NCBI GenBank assembly: GCA_015478785.1
Contig: JADMKO010000053.1
Location: 1 to 32,635 of the forward strand
Length of the DNA: 32,635 nt
Source of the DNA: Chryseobacterium sp.
GTDB lineage: Bacteria > Bacteroidota > Bacteroidia > Flavobacteriales > Weeksellaceae
Direction: 5' to 3'
Part shown: positions 9,967-17,813 of the stretch, in pieces
How the letters are laid out: each line of letters starts with the position of its first letter
Position numbering within the stretch: position 1 is the stretch's first letter
Position numbers and translations under genes: made by a program
The notes under the pieces: model-generated
Database searches by the model: none
Seen by the model: the letters and a program-made list of their open reading frames with translations, nothing else
What the model was told of the DNA's origin: nothing

Positions 9967-10992
9967 ATGATTAAAAACGATTTATATTTACGGGCGTTAA
10001 AAGGAGAGACTGTAGAACGTCCTCCCGTTTGGATGATGCGTCAGGCAGGACGCTATCTTCCTGAGTTCATGGAAATTAGGAAAGAATATGATTTTTTTAC
10101 CCGCTGCCAAACTCCTGAACTGGCCTCAGAAATCACCGTACAACCGATCCGGAGATTTCCTCTGGATGCGGCCATTTTGTTTTCAGATATTCTCGTGGTA
10201 CCACAAGCGATGGGAATTGATTTTAAAATGAAAGAAAATATCGGTCCTTGGCTTGATGATCCAATTCGTACGGCGGAGCAGGTTCAGAACGTTATTGTTC
10301 CGGATGTAAATGATACTTTAGGCTACGTTTTTGATGCCATCGAACTTACTTTGAAAAAACTGGACAACGAAATTCCGCTGATCGGATTTGCCGGTTCTCC
10401 CTGGACAATCCTTTGTTATTGCGTTGAAGGAAAGGGCTCCAAAGCTTTTGATATTGCCAAATCTTTCTGCTTTCAACAGCCGGAAGCAGCACATCAGCTT
10501 TTACAGAAAATTACCGATACTACGATTGCTTACTTGAAAAGAAAGGTAGAAAAAGGCGTTTCAGCTGTTCAGATTTTTGACAGTTGGGGCGGAATGCTTT
10601 CACCGGAAGATTATCAGGAATTTTCATGGAAATATATCGACCAGATCGTTGAAGCTTTAAGCCCGCTTACTCATGTTGTGGTTTTCGGGAAAGGATGTTG
10701 GTTTGCGCTGGAAGAAATGAGCCGTTCCAAAGTATCCGCTTTGGGTGTCGACTGGACAGTTTCTCCGGAATTTGCAAGAAAAGCCACCGGAGGAAAAATG
10801 ACGCTGCAAGGGAATTTTGATCCTGCAAGATTGCATTCATCGCCCGAAATCATCAGAAAAATGGTTCATGAAATGATTAACAGATTTGGAAAAGACCAAT
10901 ATATTGTGAATTTAGGCCATGGAATATTGCCCAATATTCCTGTGGAAAATGCGGAAGCTTTCATCCGCGCCGTTACAGAATGGAAAGGATAA
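9967..10992 (+). CDS. hemE: Uroporphyrinogen decarboxylase HemE
   Basis: Decarboxylates the four acetate side chains of uroporphyrinogen III to give coproporphyrinogen III. Length 341 aa. The diagnostic N-terminal [15 protein letters not shown] and the second signature [12 protein letters not shown] are present, as is [10 protein letters not shown]. It is the last gene of the operon, 2 bases after hemD, and an intrinsic terminator begins 8 bases after its stop codon. Confidence 0.97.
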   Translation: MIKNDLYLRALKGETVERPPVWMMRQAGRYLPEFMEIRKEYDFFTRCQTPELASEITVQPIRRFPLDAAILFSDILVVPQAMGIDFKMKENIGPWLDDPIRTAEQVQNVIVPDVNDTLGYVFDAIELTLKKLDNEIPLIGFAGSPWTILCYCVEGKGSKAFDIAKSFCFQQPEAAHQLLQKITDTTIAYLKRKVEKGVSAVQIFDSWGGMLSPEDYQEFSWKYIDQIVEALSPLTHVVVFGKGCWFALEEMSRSKVSALGVDWTVSPEFARKATGGKMTLQGNFDPARLHSSPEIIRKMVHEMINRFGKDQYIVNLGHGILPNIPVENAEAFIRAVTEWKG

Positions 10993-10999
10993 AAAAGGA

Positions 11000-11034
11000 A
11001 ACCGTCTCAAAAAAACTTGAGGCGGTTTTTTATT
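11000..11034. terminator. Intrinsic terminator after hemE
   Basis: Arms AACCGTCTCAA and TTGAGGCGGTT pair over 11 positions (one G-U) around a 6-base loop, followed by a T-rich tail on the plus strand. The tail runs into the stop codon of the convergent OsmC gene. The plus-strand structure clearly ends the heme operon; A-richness on the other side could let it work for the OsmC transcript too. Confidence 0.85.
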
Positions 11035-11434
11035 TTCCGAATTTAAACCTCATCGTTTGTTTCAGATCGGGATGCAGGCTTTTTGCTACCGGACAGTTCT
11101 GAGCTGTGGTTACGATAAATGCTTTCTCATCATCAGAAAATTCACCCGGAAAATCAAAATAACAGATAATTTCCCCAATTCTTCTGGGTTCTGAAAGCAT
11201 GATTTTTTGAAGTTCACAAGTAGCTCCTTCGATGTTTAAATCCTGAGATTTCCCTAAAATGGCAATTGTGGTGAGTGCACATTCTGCCAAAGATGTGGCA
11301 CATAAATCCGTCGGAGAGAATTTCTCGCCTTTCCCGTGGTTATCGGTGGGCGCATCCGTCATCATCACAGTTCCGCTTTGCAGATGTTCCGCTTCACATC
11401 TGAGATCTCCAATATATTTTATTTTTGATGTCAT
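11030..11434 (-). CDS. OsmC/Ohr-family peroxidase-like protein
   Basis: Family of thiol peroxidases that reduce organic hydroperoxides. The 134-aa protein carries both family cysteines in the expected contexts: Cys52 in AECALTTIA and Cys114 in NCPVAKSLHP. It is the general OsmC type rather than clearly Ohr. It lies 19 bases downstream of the HMG-CoA-lyase-like gene on the same strand, so the two are probably co-transcribed. Exact substrate unknown. Confidence 0.88.
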   Translation of the reverse strand: MTSKIKYIGDLRCEAEHLQSGTVMMTDAPTDNHGKGEKFSPTDLCATSLAECALTTIAILGKSQDLNIEGATCELQKIMLSEPRRIGEIICYFDFPGEFSDDEKAFIVTTAQNCPVAKSLHPDLKQTMRFKFGK

Positions 11435-11453
11435 ATTTTAGATTTTAATTTAT

Positions 11454-12302
11454 TTAGAAATTAAATATTCTTTTCGCCTGATTGTATGCACTTTCAAAAT
11501 TGAGAAGGTGAAGACGATGCGGAATTTTTTCTGAAGCCATAAAATTAATCACCTGTTCTGTCGGCATATTTCCAACCAGTTCGTCCTTCGCCATCGGGCA
11601 ACCGCCTATTCCTTTTATTGCGCTGTCAAAACTTCTGCATCCGCTGTCGTAAGCCGCTTTCAGTTTCCCATAGCTGTCTTCATACCGGTTGTGAAAATGG
11701 GCGCCAAAGATAATTTCCGGATATTTAGGAGGAATTTCTTCAAAAATCCGGGTGATCAGATCCGGCGTTGCGACTCCCGTTGTATCAGAAAGCAAAATAT
11801 TCCGAATGCCTATTTCACTAAAACGCTGTGCCCAATATCCAACCTCTTCCAGACTCCACATTTCTCCATACGGATTCCCAAAAGCCATTGAGAAATAGAC
11901 ATTTAAGGCTTTATTCTGACTTTTGGCCAATTCAAAAATCTCTAATATTTCATTAAAAGCTTCTTCTCTCTTTTTATTGGTATTACGGTATTGAAAAGTT
12001 TCAGAGATAGAAAACGGAAAGCCCAGAATATCGACATTGTCGTGTTTCAAAGCCAGTTCGGCACCCAAAACATTTGCCACTATAACCGACAATTTCGTAG
12101 AGGAAAGTGATTTATCAATATGATCCAGAACTTCGCCACTGTCAGCCATTTGAGGAATTGCTTTCGGGGAAACGAAACTTCCACAATCCAGGACATCAAA
12201 ATTCACTTCCATCAGCGCATTGATGTAATCAATTTTTGTTTGCGTCGGGATCATTTCGCCCCAACCTTGCATCGCATCCCGCGGACATTCGGTGAGAAAC
12301 AT
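11454..12302 (-). CDS. Hydroxymethylglutaryl-CoA lyase-like enzyme
   Basis: HMGL-like TIM-barrel lyase (282 aa, slightly short against about 300). Catalytic features are kept: Arg8-Asp9 in ECPRDAMQG, the metal-binding His pair in GAHFHNRY (202, 204) and the loop cysteine Cys235 in GIGGCPMAKD, followed by VGN and a Glu in the expected order. In the family this cleaves 3-hydroxy-3-methylglutaryl-CoA to acetoacetate and acetyl-CoA in leucine degradation or ketone metabolism. The N-terminal signature differs from the textbook PRDGLQNE, so another hydroxyacyl-CoA substrate is possible. A TATATTTG box lies 19 bases upstream of the start. Confidence 0.82.
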   Translation of the reverse strand: MFLTECPRDAMQGWGEMIPTQTKIDYINALMEVNFDVLDCGSFVSPKAIPQMADSGEVLDHIDKSLSSTKLSVIVANVLGAELALKHDNVDILGFPFSISETFQYRNTNKKREEAFNEILEIFELAKSQNKALNVYFSMAFGNPYGEMWSLEEVGYWAQRFSEIGIRNILLSDTTGVATPDLITRIFEEIPPKYPEIIFGAHFHNRYEDSYGKLKAAYDSGCRSFDSAIKGIGGCPMAKDELVGNMPTEQVINFMASEKIPHRLHLLNFESAYNQAKRIFNF

Positions 12303-12321
12303 TTTAAAATTTTTGGTTGTT

Positions 12322-12329
12322 CAAATATA
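12322..12329 (-). promoter_or_regulatory. -7 element of the HMGL-OsmC transcript
   Basis: On the minus strand TATATTTG matches TAnnTTTG. The predicted start near 12316 leaves about 14 bases before the ATG. A TTTTC run sits near the -33 position, only an approximate match. Confidence 0.5.
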
Positions 12330-12457
12330 AGTTTTTTGATCGGAAGCCGAAAACACGCTTTATTGATGATTCTAAAATGAAAGTAAAATTCGTTTATTAT
12401 TTGTGAAACATAGGAAATGTAGAGTCAAATCTCTTTTCCCGTTTCCGACTGAAACCG

Positions 12458-12465
12458 TATCTTTG
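12458..12465 (+). promoter_or_regulatory. -7 element of pepT
   Basis: TATCTTTG matches TAnnTTTG, 22 bases before the pepT ATG. A CTTTTC run about 20 bases upstream is a weak -33 candidate. Confidence 0.5.
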
Positions 12466-12487
12466 TTACAATCAAATATCCTACAAA

Positions 12488-13747
12488 ATGCAGACAATAG
12501 AATTCAATCTGGAATGGAAGTTAAAACTTCAGAACCGTTTCCTGAATTACGTAAAAATATATTCTACCAGTGATCCTGAGAGCGAAAGCACGCCTTCCAC
12601 AGCACAACAGTGGAATATTGCCAAATATATTTTTGAAGAACTTCAAAACTTAGGATTGGAAAACGTAGAACTGGACGGCAATGGTTATATTTATGCATTT
12701 ATTCCTTCCAATCTGGAAAATGATGACGAACCTACCATTGGATTTATTGCGCATTATGATACTTCTCCTGATTTTAACGGTGAAAATGTAAAACCGCAGA
12801 TTTGGGACGATTATGACGGTGGCGATCTTGTTTTGAATAAAGAAACCGGATTCACTCTTTCTCCTTCCAAGTTTGAAAATCTGAAACAATATGTTGGGAG
12901 AACCCTGATTACCACTGACGGAACCACACTTTTGGGAGCTGATGATAAAGCTGGAGTTGCAGAAATTGTAACAGCAGCAGAATACCTTTTGGCACATCCG
13001 GAAATAAAACACGGAAGAATTGCCATTGGTTTTACACCGGATGAGGAAATCGGAAGAGGCGCCCATAAATTTGACGTAGAAAAATTCGGTGCTGAATGGG
13101 CTTATACGATGGACGGCAGCGAGGCCGGCGAACTGGAATACGAAAATTTCAATGCTGCAGGTGCCGTGGTGAAAATTCATGGTTTGAGCGTACACCCTGG
13201 ATATGCGTTCGGCAAAATGGTGAATGCAGGCCTTTTGGCTGCAGAATTTGCGAACATGCTTCCACCAAATGAAACACCTTCTACCACAAAAGGTTACGAA
13301 GGCTTTTATCATCTGACCGAACTTCAAGCCAATGTTTCTGAAGCCAAACTTCAGTACATTATTCGTGATCATGATGCAGAAAAATTTGAAGCCAGAAAAC
13401 AATTGATGGTCAGCAAAGTTGAAGAACTGAACGAAAAACACGGTTCTGGAACTGCCGAAATTGAAATCAAAGAACAATACCGCAATATGAAGCAGCAGTT
13501 TGAAGGAAAAATGCACATCATTGATATTGCAGCACAAGCGATGCGGGACGCCAATGTAGAGCCGAAAATAAAAGCCATCCGCGGTGGAACTGACGGTGCA
13601 CAACTTTCTTACATGGGACTTCCCTGCCCTAATATTTTTGCGGGAGGAATGAATTTCCACGGACCTTATGAATATGTTGCTTTGGAAACTATGGAGAAAG
13701 CAGTAAAAGTAATTATCAATATTGCCAAAGCAGTAAAGAAAAAATAA
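12488..13747 (+). CDS. pepT: Peptidase T (tripeptide aminopeptidase)
   Basis: M20B-family dinuclear zinc aminopeptidase (419 aa) releasing N-terminal residues from tripeptides in the cytoplasm. Zinc and catalytic residues are visible: His89 and Asp91 in HYDTSPDF, Asp152 in LLGADDKAG, Glu186-Glu187 in TPDEEIGRG and Asp209 in TMDG. The C-terminal RGGTDGAQLSYMGLPCPN motif is typical of PepT. Start ATG follows a -7 box by 22 bases. No terminator hairpin is evident after the stop. A long antisense ORF (12650-13762) is a shadow of this gene. Confidence 0.95.
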   Translation: MQTIEFNLEWKLKLQNRFLNYVKIYSTSDPESESTPSTAQQWNIAKYIFEELQNLGLENVELDGNGYIYAFIPSNLENDDEPTIGFIAHYDTSPDFNGENVKPQIWDDYDGGDLVLNKETGFTLSPSKFENLKQYVGRTLITTDGTTLLGADDKAGVAEIVTAAEYLLAHPEIKHGRIAIGFTPDEEIGRGAHKFDVEKFGAEWAYTMDGSEAGELEYENFNAAGAVVKIHGLSVHPGYAFGKMVNAGLLAAEFANMLPPNETPSTTKGYEGFYHLTELQANVSEAKLQYIIRDHDAEKFEARKQLMVSKVEELNEKHGSGTAEIEIKEQYRNMKQQFEGKMHIIDIAAQAMRDANVEPKIKAIRGGTDGAQLSYMGLPCPNIFAGGMNFHGPYEYVALETMEKAVKVIINIAKAVKKK

Positions 13748-13862
13748 CAGCCATTTTGTCATTTCATTTTTGTTGGAATGATATTGATGCAGCTATATAA
13801 GACTTTAACATCCTTTTTAAAAAGACAGAATTAATTTATTTTTAAACTAAAATCGAAATATT

Positions 13863-14273
13863 ATGTATCCAGAAGATTTAGTAATGCCGATGAAGGCTGA
13901 ACTTACCGATAAAGGTTTCCAAGACCTTACAACTCCTGAAGAAGTAAGCAGTGCAATAAAGAAAGAAGGAACCACGCTGGTGATGGTGAATTCCGTGTGC
14001 GGATGCGCCGCTGGTGCAGCCAGGCCAGGCGTTGTTTTTTCACTTACAGGAGATAAAAAACCGGATCATCTTGTCACCGTGTTTGCAGGATATGATGGCG
14101 ATGCTGTAGCTGAAGCAAGAAAATATATGGCTCCTTTTCCTCCGAGCTCTCCAAGTATCGCACTTTTCAAGGACGGCGAACTGGTGCACATGTTGGAAAG
14201 ACACCATATTGAAGGAAATCCTGCAGGTGCAATTGCTGCAAACCTTCAGGCTGCTTATAACGAATATTGCTAA
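13863..14273 (+). CDS. Bacilliredoxin (BrxA/BrxB family, YphP/YqiW-like)
   Basis: Thioredoxin-fold protein (136 aa) that removes bacillithiol from S-bacillithiolated proteins in bacteria that make this thiol. The family CGC active site is present as Cys46-Gly-Cys48 in NSVCGCAAGAARPG, and the FPPSSPSIALFKDGE stretch is typical. The last residue is a cysteine (Cys136), giving a third thiol. It stands between pepT and GH3 and is followed by a clear terminator. Whether this organism makes bacillithiol cannot be judged from the window. Confidence 0.9.
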   Translation: MYPEDLVMPMKAELTDKGFQDLTTPEEVSSAIKKEGTTLVMVNSVCGCAAGAARPGVVFSLTGDKKPDHLVTVFAGYDGDAVAEARKYMAPFPPSSPSIALFKDGELVHMLERHHIEGNPAGAIAANLQAAYNEYC

Positions 14274-14294
14274 AATTTAACATTTAGTAGATCT

Positions 14295-14330
14295 AATTCC
14301 GTTCAGAGTCTGAGCGGAATTTTTTTGTTT
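14295..14330 (+). terminator. Intrinsic terminator after the bacilliredoxin gene
   Basis: Arms AATTCCGTTCAG and CTGAGCGGAATT pair over 12 positions (one G-U) around a 3-base loop, followed by a run of Ts. The end of the T run (TTTG, 14324-14327) also fits the -33 box of the next promoter, so terminator and promoter overlap. Confidence 0.88.
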
Positions 14331-14354
14331 TTCTGGAACGAATTACTATTTTTG
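14324..14354 (+). promoter_or_regulatory. Complete promoter of the GH3 gene
   Basis: TTTG (14324-14327), 19-base spacer, TATTTTTG (14347-14354): a full match to the Bacteroidota housekeeping consensus TTTG-N(17-23)-TAnnTTTG. Only 6 bases separate the -7 box from the ATG at 14361, so the transcript should begin at or within a base or two of the start codon. Confidence 0.75.
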
Positions 14355-14360
14355 CTTTCG

Positions 14361-15881
14361 ATGGCGAACAAACCTTTTTTTAATTCTTTAGTCAACTGGT
14401 TTATTAAACAAAGGATCAGTCAGATTCAGAATTTTATCAATGAGCCGATCAACACTCAGAACGGAATTCTTTTTTCGCAACTGTTTCATGCAGAAACCAC
14501 AGAGTACGGGAAAATTCACGGCTTCAGCTCCATTTCTTCGTATCAGGATTTCAAAAATAGGGTTCCCATCACAACGTATGAAGATTTCGAACCTTATATT
14601 GAAAGAGCAAGGAAAGGCGAAAAAGATGTATTCTGGCCCGGACAAATTCGCCATTTTGCCAAATCCTCCGGAACGACGAATGCAAAAAGTAAGTACATCC
14701 CTATTACAGACGATAGCCTGAACGATTGCCATTTCAAAGCCGGCAAAGATTTAATTTCTATTTACGCCAATAATCATCCTGATAATCTGCTTTTTTCCAA
14801 CAAAAACCTCCGTTTGGGCGGAAGTGCAGAAATGTATGAACAATTCAACACCAAATTTGGCGATCTTTCAGCAATATTGATTGACAACCTTCCTTTTTGG
14901 GTAGAACTTACCACCGTTCCCAGCAGAAAAGTTTCGTTGATGTCGGAATGGGAAAGAAAGCTGCAGGCAATCGTTTCAGAAGTAAAAAATGAAGATGTCG
15001 GCAGTCTTACCGGAGTTCCGAGCTGGATGATGGTACTGTTGCAAAGAGTACTGAAAGAAACCGGTGTAGGTACTATTTCGGAAATCTGGCCTCATTTGGA
15101 AGTGTTTTTTCACGGCGGGATCAGTTTCAAACCTTACAGGGAACAATATCGGGAAGTTATTGGAAAAGACATCAATTATTACGAAATATACAATGCTTCT
15201 GAAGGCTTTTTCGGAATACAGGACCGAAGCGACAGCGATGAAATGCTGCTAATGCTGGATTATGGTATTTTCTATGAATTTATTCCAATGGATACTTTCG
15301 GAAAGGCGGAACCGAATGCTATTCCGCTGGAAGAAGTACAAAAGGGAGTGAACTATGCCGTTGTGCTGACAACCAACGGTGGATTGTGGCGTTACCTAAT
15401 TGGCGATACAGTGATCTTTACTTCCCTGGATCCTTTCAGAATAAAAATCTCAGGACGAACTAAACATTACATCAATGCTTTCGGCGAAGAACTGATGATC
15501 GGGAATGTAGAAACGGCAATTACACAAGCGTGTCAGGCCAGCAACGCAAGTGTTGGTGATTTTACAGGAGCTCCGGTTTTTATGAAAGGAAATGAAAGCG
15601 GCGCGCACGAATGGATTTTTGAATTTAATAAATTCCCATCCGATCTTGATCTTTTCGTTGATACTTTTGATAATTGCCTGAAATCTATTAATTCCGATTA
15701 TGAAGCCAAACGTTACAATAATATGACCCTAAAAAGACCGATTGTACATTGTGCAAAGCCCAATCTTTTTTATCACTGGATGGAATCCCGGGGCAAATTG
15801 GGCGGACAGAATAAAGTTCCGAGACTCAGCAATGACAGGGAATATATTGATCCGCTTCTGGAACTCAATCAGAATCTTTAG
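14361..15881 (+). CDS. GH3-family acyl-acid-amido synthetase-like protein
   Basis: Member of the GH3 branch of the ANL adenylating superfamily, whose plant members conjugate amino acids to jasmonate or auxin; bacterial substrates are largely unknown. Seen: SSGTTNAKSKYIP, the P-loop-like ATP motif near residue 110; YNASEGFFGIQD, the second adenylation motif; and the TTNGGLWRYLIGDTV and ISGRTKHYINAFGEEL stretches near the hinge. I start at ATG 14361 (MANKPFFNSL, 506 aa) because the track start at 14325 lies inside the terminator and upstream of the expected transcription start. It has no same-strand partner downstream, and its last 17 bases overlap the convergent lipoprotein gene. Confidence 0.88.
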   Translation: MANKPFFNSLVNWFIKQRISQIQNFINEPINTQNGILFSQLFHAETTEYGKIHGFSSISSYQDFKNRVPITTYEDFEPYIERARKGEKDVFWPGQIRHFAKSSGTTNAKSKYIPITDDSLNDCHFKAGKDLISIYANNHPDNLLFSNKNLRLGGSAEMYEQFNTKFGDLSAILIDNLPFWVELTTVPSRKVSLMSEWERKLQAIVSEVKNEDVGSLTGVPSWMMVLLQRVLKETGVGTISEIWPHLEVFFHGGISFKPYREQYREVIGKDINYYEIYNASEGFFGIQDRSDSDEMLLMLDYGIFYEFIPMDTFGKAEPNAIPLEEVQKGVNYAVVLTTNGGLWRYLIGDTVIFTSLDPFRIKISGRTKHYINAFGEELMIGNVETAITQACQASNASVGDFTGAPVFMKGNESGAHEWIFEFNKFPSDLDLFVDTFDNCLKSINSDYEAKRYNNMTLKRPIVHCAKPNLFYHWMESRGKLGGQNKVPRLSNDREYIDPLLELNQNL

Positions 15882-16098
15882 TTAAATGACGACCTTTTTT
15901 CTTTAAAGAATCAGAAAGAAGGGTTTTCGGTTTCGTCAAAACTGAAGAAGACGCACCGACAGAAAAGGAATCGATTGCCACGGTATCATAAGGCGCAGGA
16001 AGATCTGCATTAGTTTCCGGTTGCGATTTTCGGTTGCTTTTCTCACAGGAATATATCATAAAAAGAATCAACAAAAAGAAAATGACTTTCAATCTCAT
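15865..16098 (-). CDS. Small predicted lipoprotein
   Basis: A 77-aa protein with a Lys/Arg-positive start, a hydrophobic stretch (about 5-16) and a cysteine in MIYSCEKS that fits a lipoprotein signal (Cys18). The mature part is short, polar and Ser/Lys-rich with no recognised domain. It begins within the last 4 bases of the EEP-nuclease gene, so it is coupled to it, and its 3' end overlaps GH3 by 17 bases in convergent orientation. Function unknown. Confidence 0.7.
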   Translation of the reverse strand: MRLKVIFFLLILFMIYSCEKSNRKSQPETNADLPAPYDTVAIDSFSVGASSSVLTKPKTLLSDSLKKKGRHLTKDSD

Positions 16099-17078
16099 GG
16101 ATTTTTGATTTTAAATTCTGCAATAACAGGATAATGGTCTGAAAGCTTTACAGAACGGTCGATTTGGTAACTGACCGGTTGCAAACTTTCTGACGCAAAG
16201 ATATAATCTATTCTTATCGGAATTTTATAATCATGAAAACTGGTACCGTTTCCGTTTCCAACAGCCACGAAAATATCCTGTAATCCGCCTGAAAGTTGGT
16301 AATATTCATAAGAATTCGGAACTGCATTAAAATCTCCGGTCAAAATGACAGGATAAGGCGAATTCTGAATCACTTCCCGAATTTTTTCTACCTCGTCCTG
16401 ATGCCTTTTGAAATTCGGAATCAGCTGTTTCAAAATATATTTTGATTTGGCTTTATTTTCTTCAAAATCATCTGCCGGTTTTACTTTCTGTTTCTCAAAA
16501 GAAAAAGGATGCAGATACACGGTTATAAAACGGATGGTTTGTCCTTTAATTTTAATATCTGCAAAAAGTGCACTTCCCGGATAAGAATCCATTTCGATAT
16601 TTCCATGACGGAGAATTTCTGATTTAGAAGTCACAGCCACAATATTATGATGGGCTGAATAGTCATATCCATTCACAGGAAACTCACCGCCAAATTCCTG
16701 AACTAAAATCACATCAGCATCCTGAGCTTTAAGATAATTCCGAGTTTCAATTAACCCGTAATCTGTTCCTTTTACATTGAGTGTGAGTACTTTCAGGTTT
16801 CCATTTTCTGTTTTTTCACTTGTAAAATTCATCCATCTTTTGGCCGGTTGTAAAAGAAAAAGCGTAAAAAATAAGAACAAAAAAGCCCTTTTTTTCCAGC
16901 TGATAATCCATACGATACACATTAAAAGATGAAGAATAAACAACCCGGGAAATGCCAGTGACAGCAGATTGAGATAAGGAAAAATTCGTGGCGGAACGTA
17001 GGCATTCAACATGGTTCCGAAAAGCAACAGCACCACTGCAAGATGACCAAACATCAACATTGCCCGGAAAATCCTCAT
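16095..17078 (-). CDS. Membrane-anchored endonuclease/exonuclease/phosphatase (EEP) family protein
   Basis: Protein of 327 aa with two or three N-terminal transmembrane helices (about residues 6-78) followed by an EEP domain. EEP catalytic landmarks look intact: TLNVKG (Asn101), ILVQEFGG (Glu128), LTGDFNAVP, IDYIFAS and SDHYPVIAEF. The family hydrolyses phosphodiesters in nucleic acids, phosphoinositides or sphingomyelin, so the substrate cannot be named; a catalytic domain likely outside the cytoplasm would argue against chromosomal repair. It overlaps the rhomboid gene by 4 bases and the lipoprotein gene by 4 bases. Confidence 0.85.
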   Translation of the reverse strand: MRIFRAMLMFGHLAVVLLLFGTMLNAYVPPRIFPYLNLLSLAFPGLFILHLLMCIVWIISWKKRAFLFLFFTLFLLQPAKRWMNFTSEKTENGNLKVLTLNVKGTDYGLIETRNYLKAQDADVILVQEFGGEFPVNGYDYSAHHNIVAVTSKSEILRHGNIEMDSYPGSALFADIKIKGQTIRFITVYLHPFSFEKQKVKPADDFEENKAKSKYILKQLIPNFKRHQDEVEKIREVIQNSPYPVILTGDFNAVPNSYEYYQLSGGLQDIFVAVGNGNGTSFHDYKIPIRIDYIFASESLQPVSYQIDRSVKLSDHYPVIAEFKIKNP

Positions 17079-17806
17079 CTGAATCTGTTAAAATTTTGCT
17101 TGTTCTTCCAGTTTCTTATCCAGAGAAATCCGATCAATGCGCCGCCAAGATGAGCAAAATGGGCAATATTATCGCCTTCAAACTGCCTGAATCCTAAGAA
17201 TAACGATCCTAAAATAATGACGGGCAAAAGATATTTTGCTTTCACCGGAAAAGGGATGAACATGAAAAAGAGCTCCGCATTGGGAAACAATATCGCAAAT
17301 GCCGTAACCACTCCGAAGATAGCGCCTGAAGCTCCCACCATGGGTGTAGAAAGCAAATTAAAAAGATGTTGCTCTGCGCCGGAAAGTGAATTATAATAGG
17401 CTGGATTAAAATTAAAAAAATCGGCATTGGCAAAAATCGCTGCCGGATTGATTCCCGATTCCAATAATGCATTTGCCGCTTCCTGAACCAGAAAATAATT
17501 CCAGATATTGTAGATGACAAAGGAACCAAGGCCACAAATCAGGTAAAAACTTATAAACTTCCGGTCTCCAAGAACTTTTTCCAAAACAGGACCGAAACTC
17601 AGTAAAGTGAACATGTTGAACAGCAAATGCATCCAGCCACCATGAGCAAACATATGGGTAATGATCTGCCATATTTTAAAACTTTGGGAAAAAGGATAAT
17701 AAGCCGCCAAATGATACATCAAATTCGGCAACATAAAAGAAAGCAAAAAAACAATTACATTGATAATGATGATTGTTTTCGTAACAGGAGTGATATTTTG
17801 AAACAT
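17075..17806 (-). CDS. Rhomboid family intramembrane serine protease
   Basis: Intramembrane protease with a Ser-His dyad that cleaves transmembrane substrates. Seen: HGGWMHLLFNMFTLLSFG (HxxxN region), GASGAIFG (nucleophile Ser160) and HFAHLGGALIG (His219), over about six helices. The track starts at 17908, inside mutL; I choose the internal ATG at 17806 (MFQNITPVTK, 243 aa), 7 bases after the mutL stop, since family proteins begin just before the first helix and the longer form would need 93 bases of mutL coding overlap. Likely co-transcribed with mutL and the EEP gene. Confidence 0.9.
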   Translation of the reverse strand: MFQNITPVTKTIIIINVIVFLLSFMLPNLMYHLAAYYPFSQSFKIWQIITHMFAHGGWMHLLFNMFTLLSFGPVLEKVLGDRKFISFYLICGLGSFVIYNIWNYFLVQEAANALLESGINPAAIFANADFFNFNPAYYNSLSGAEQHLFNLLSTPMVGASGAIFGVVTAFAILFPNAELFFMFIPFPVKAKYLLPVIILGSLFLGFRQFEGDNIAHFAHLGGALIGFLWIRNWKNKQNFNRFR

Positions 17807-17813
17807 ATTTTTT

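Noticed and set aside
12650-13762. 370-aa minus-strand ORF opposite pepT
   Set aside because: It is antisense to a gene with complete PepT motifs; the translation is Phe/Cys/Arg-rich with no recognisable domain, as expected of a mirror frame.
14325-14360. Track start of GH3 twelve codons upstream of the called ATG
   Set aside because: It lies inside the terminator T tract and upstream of the -7 box, so it would not be in the mRNA.
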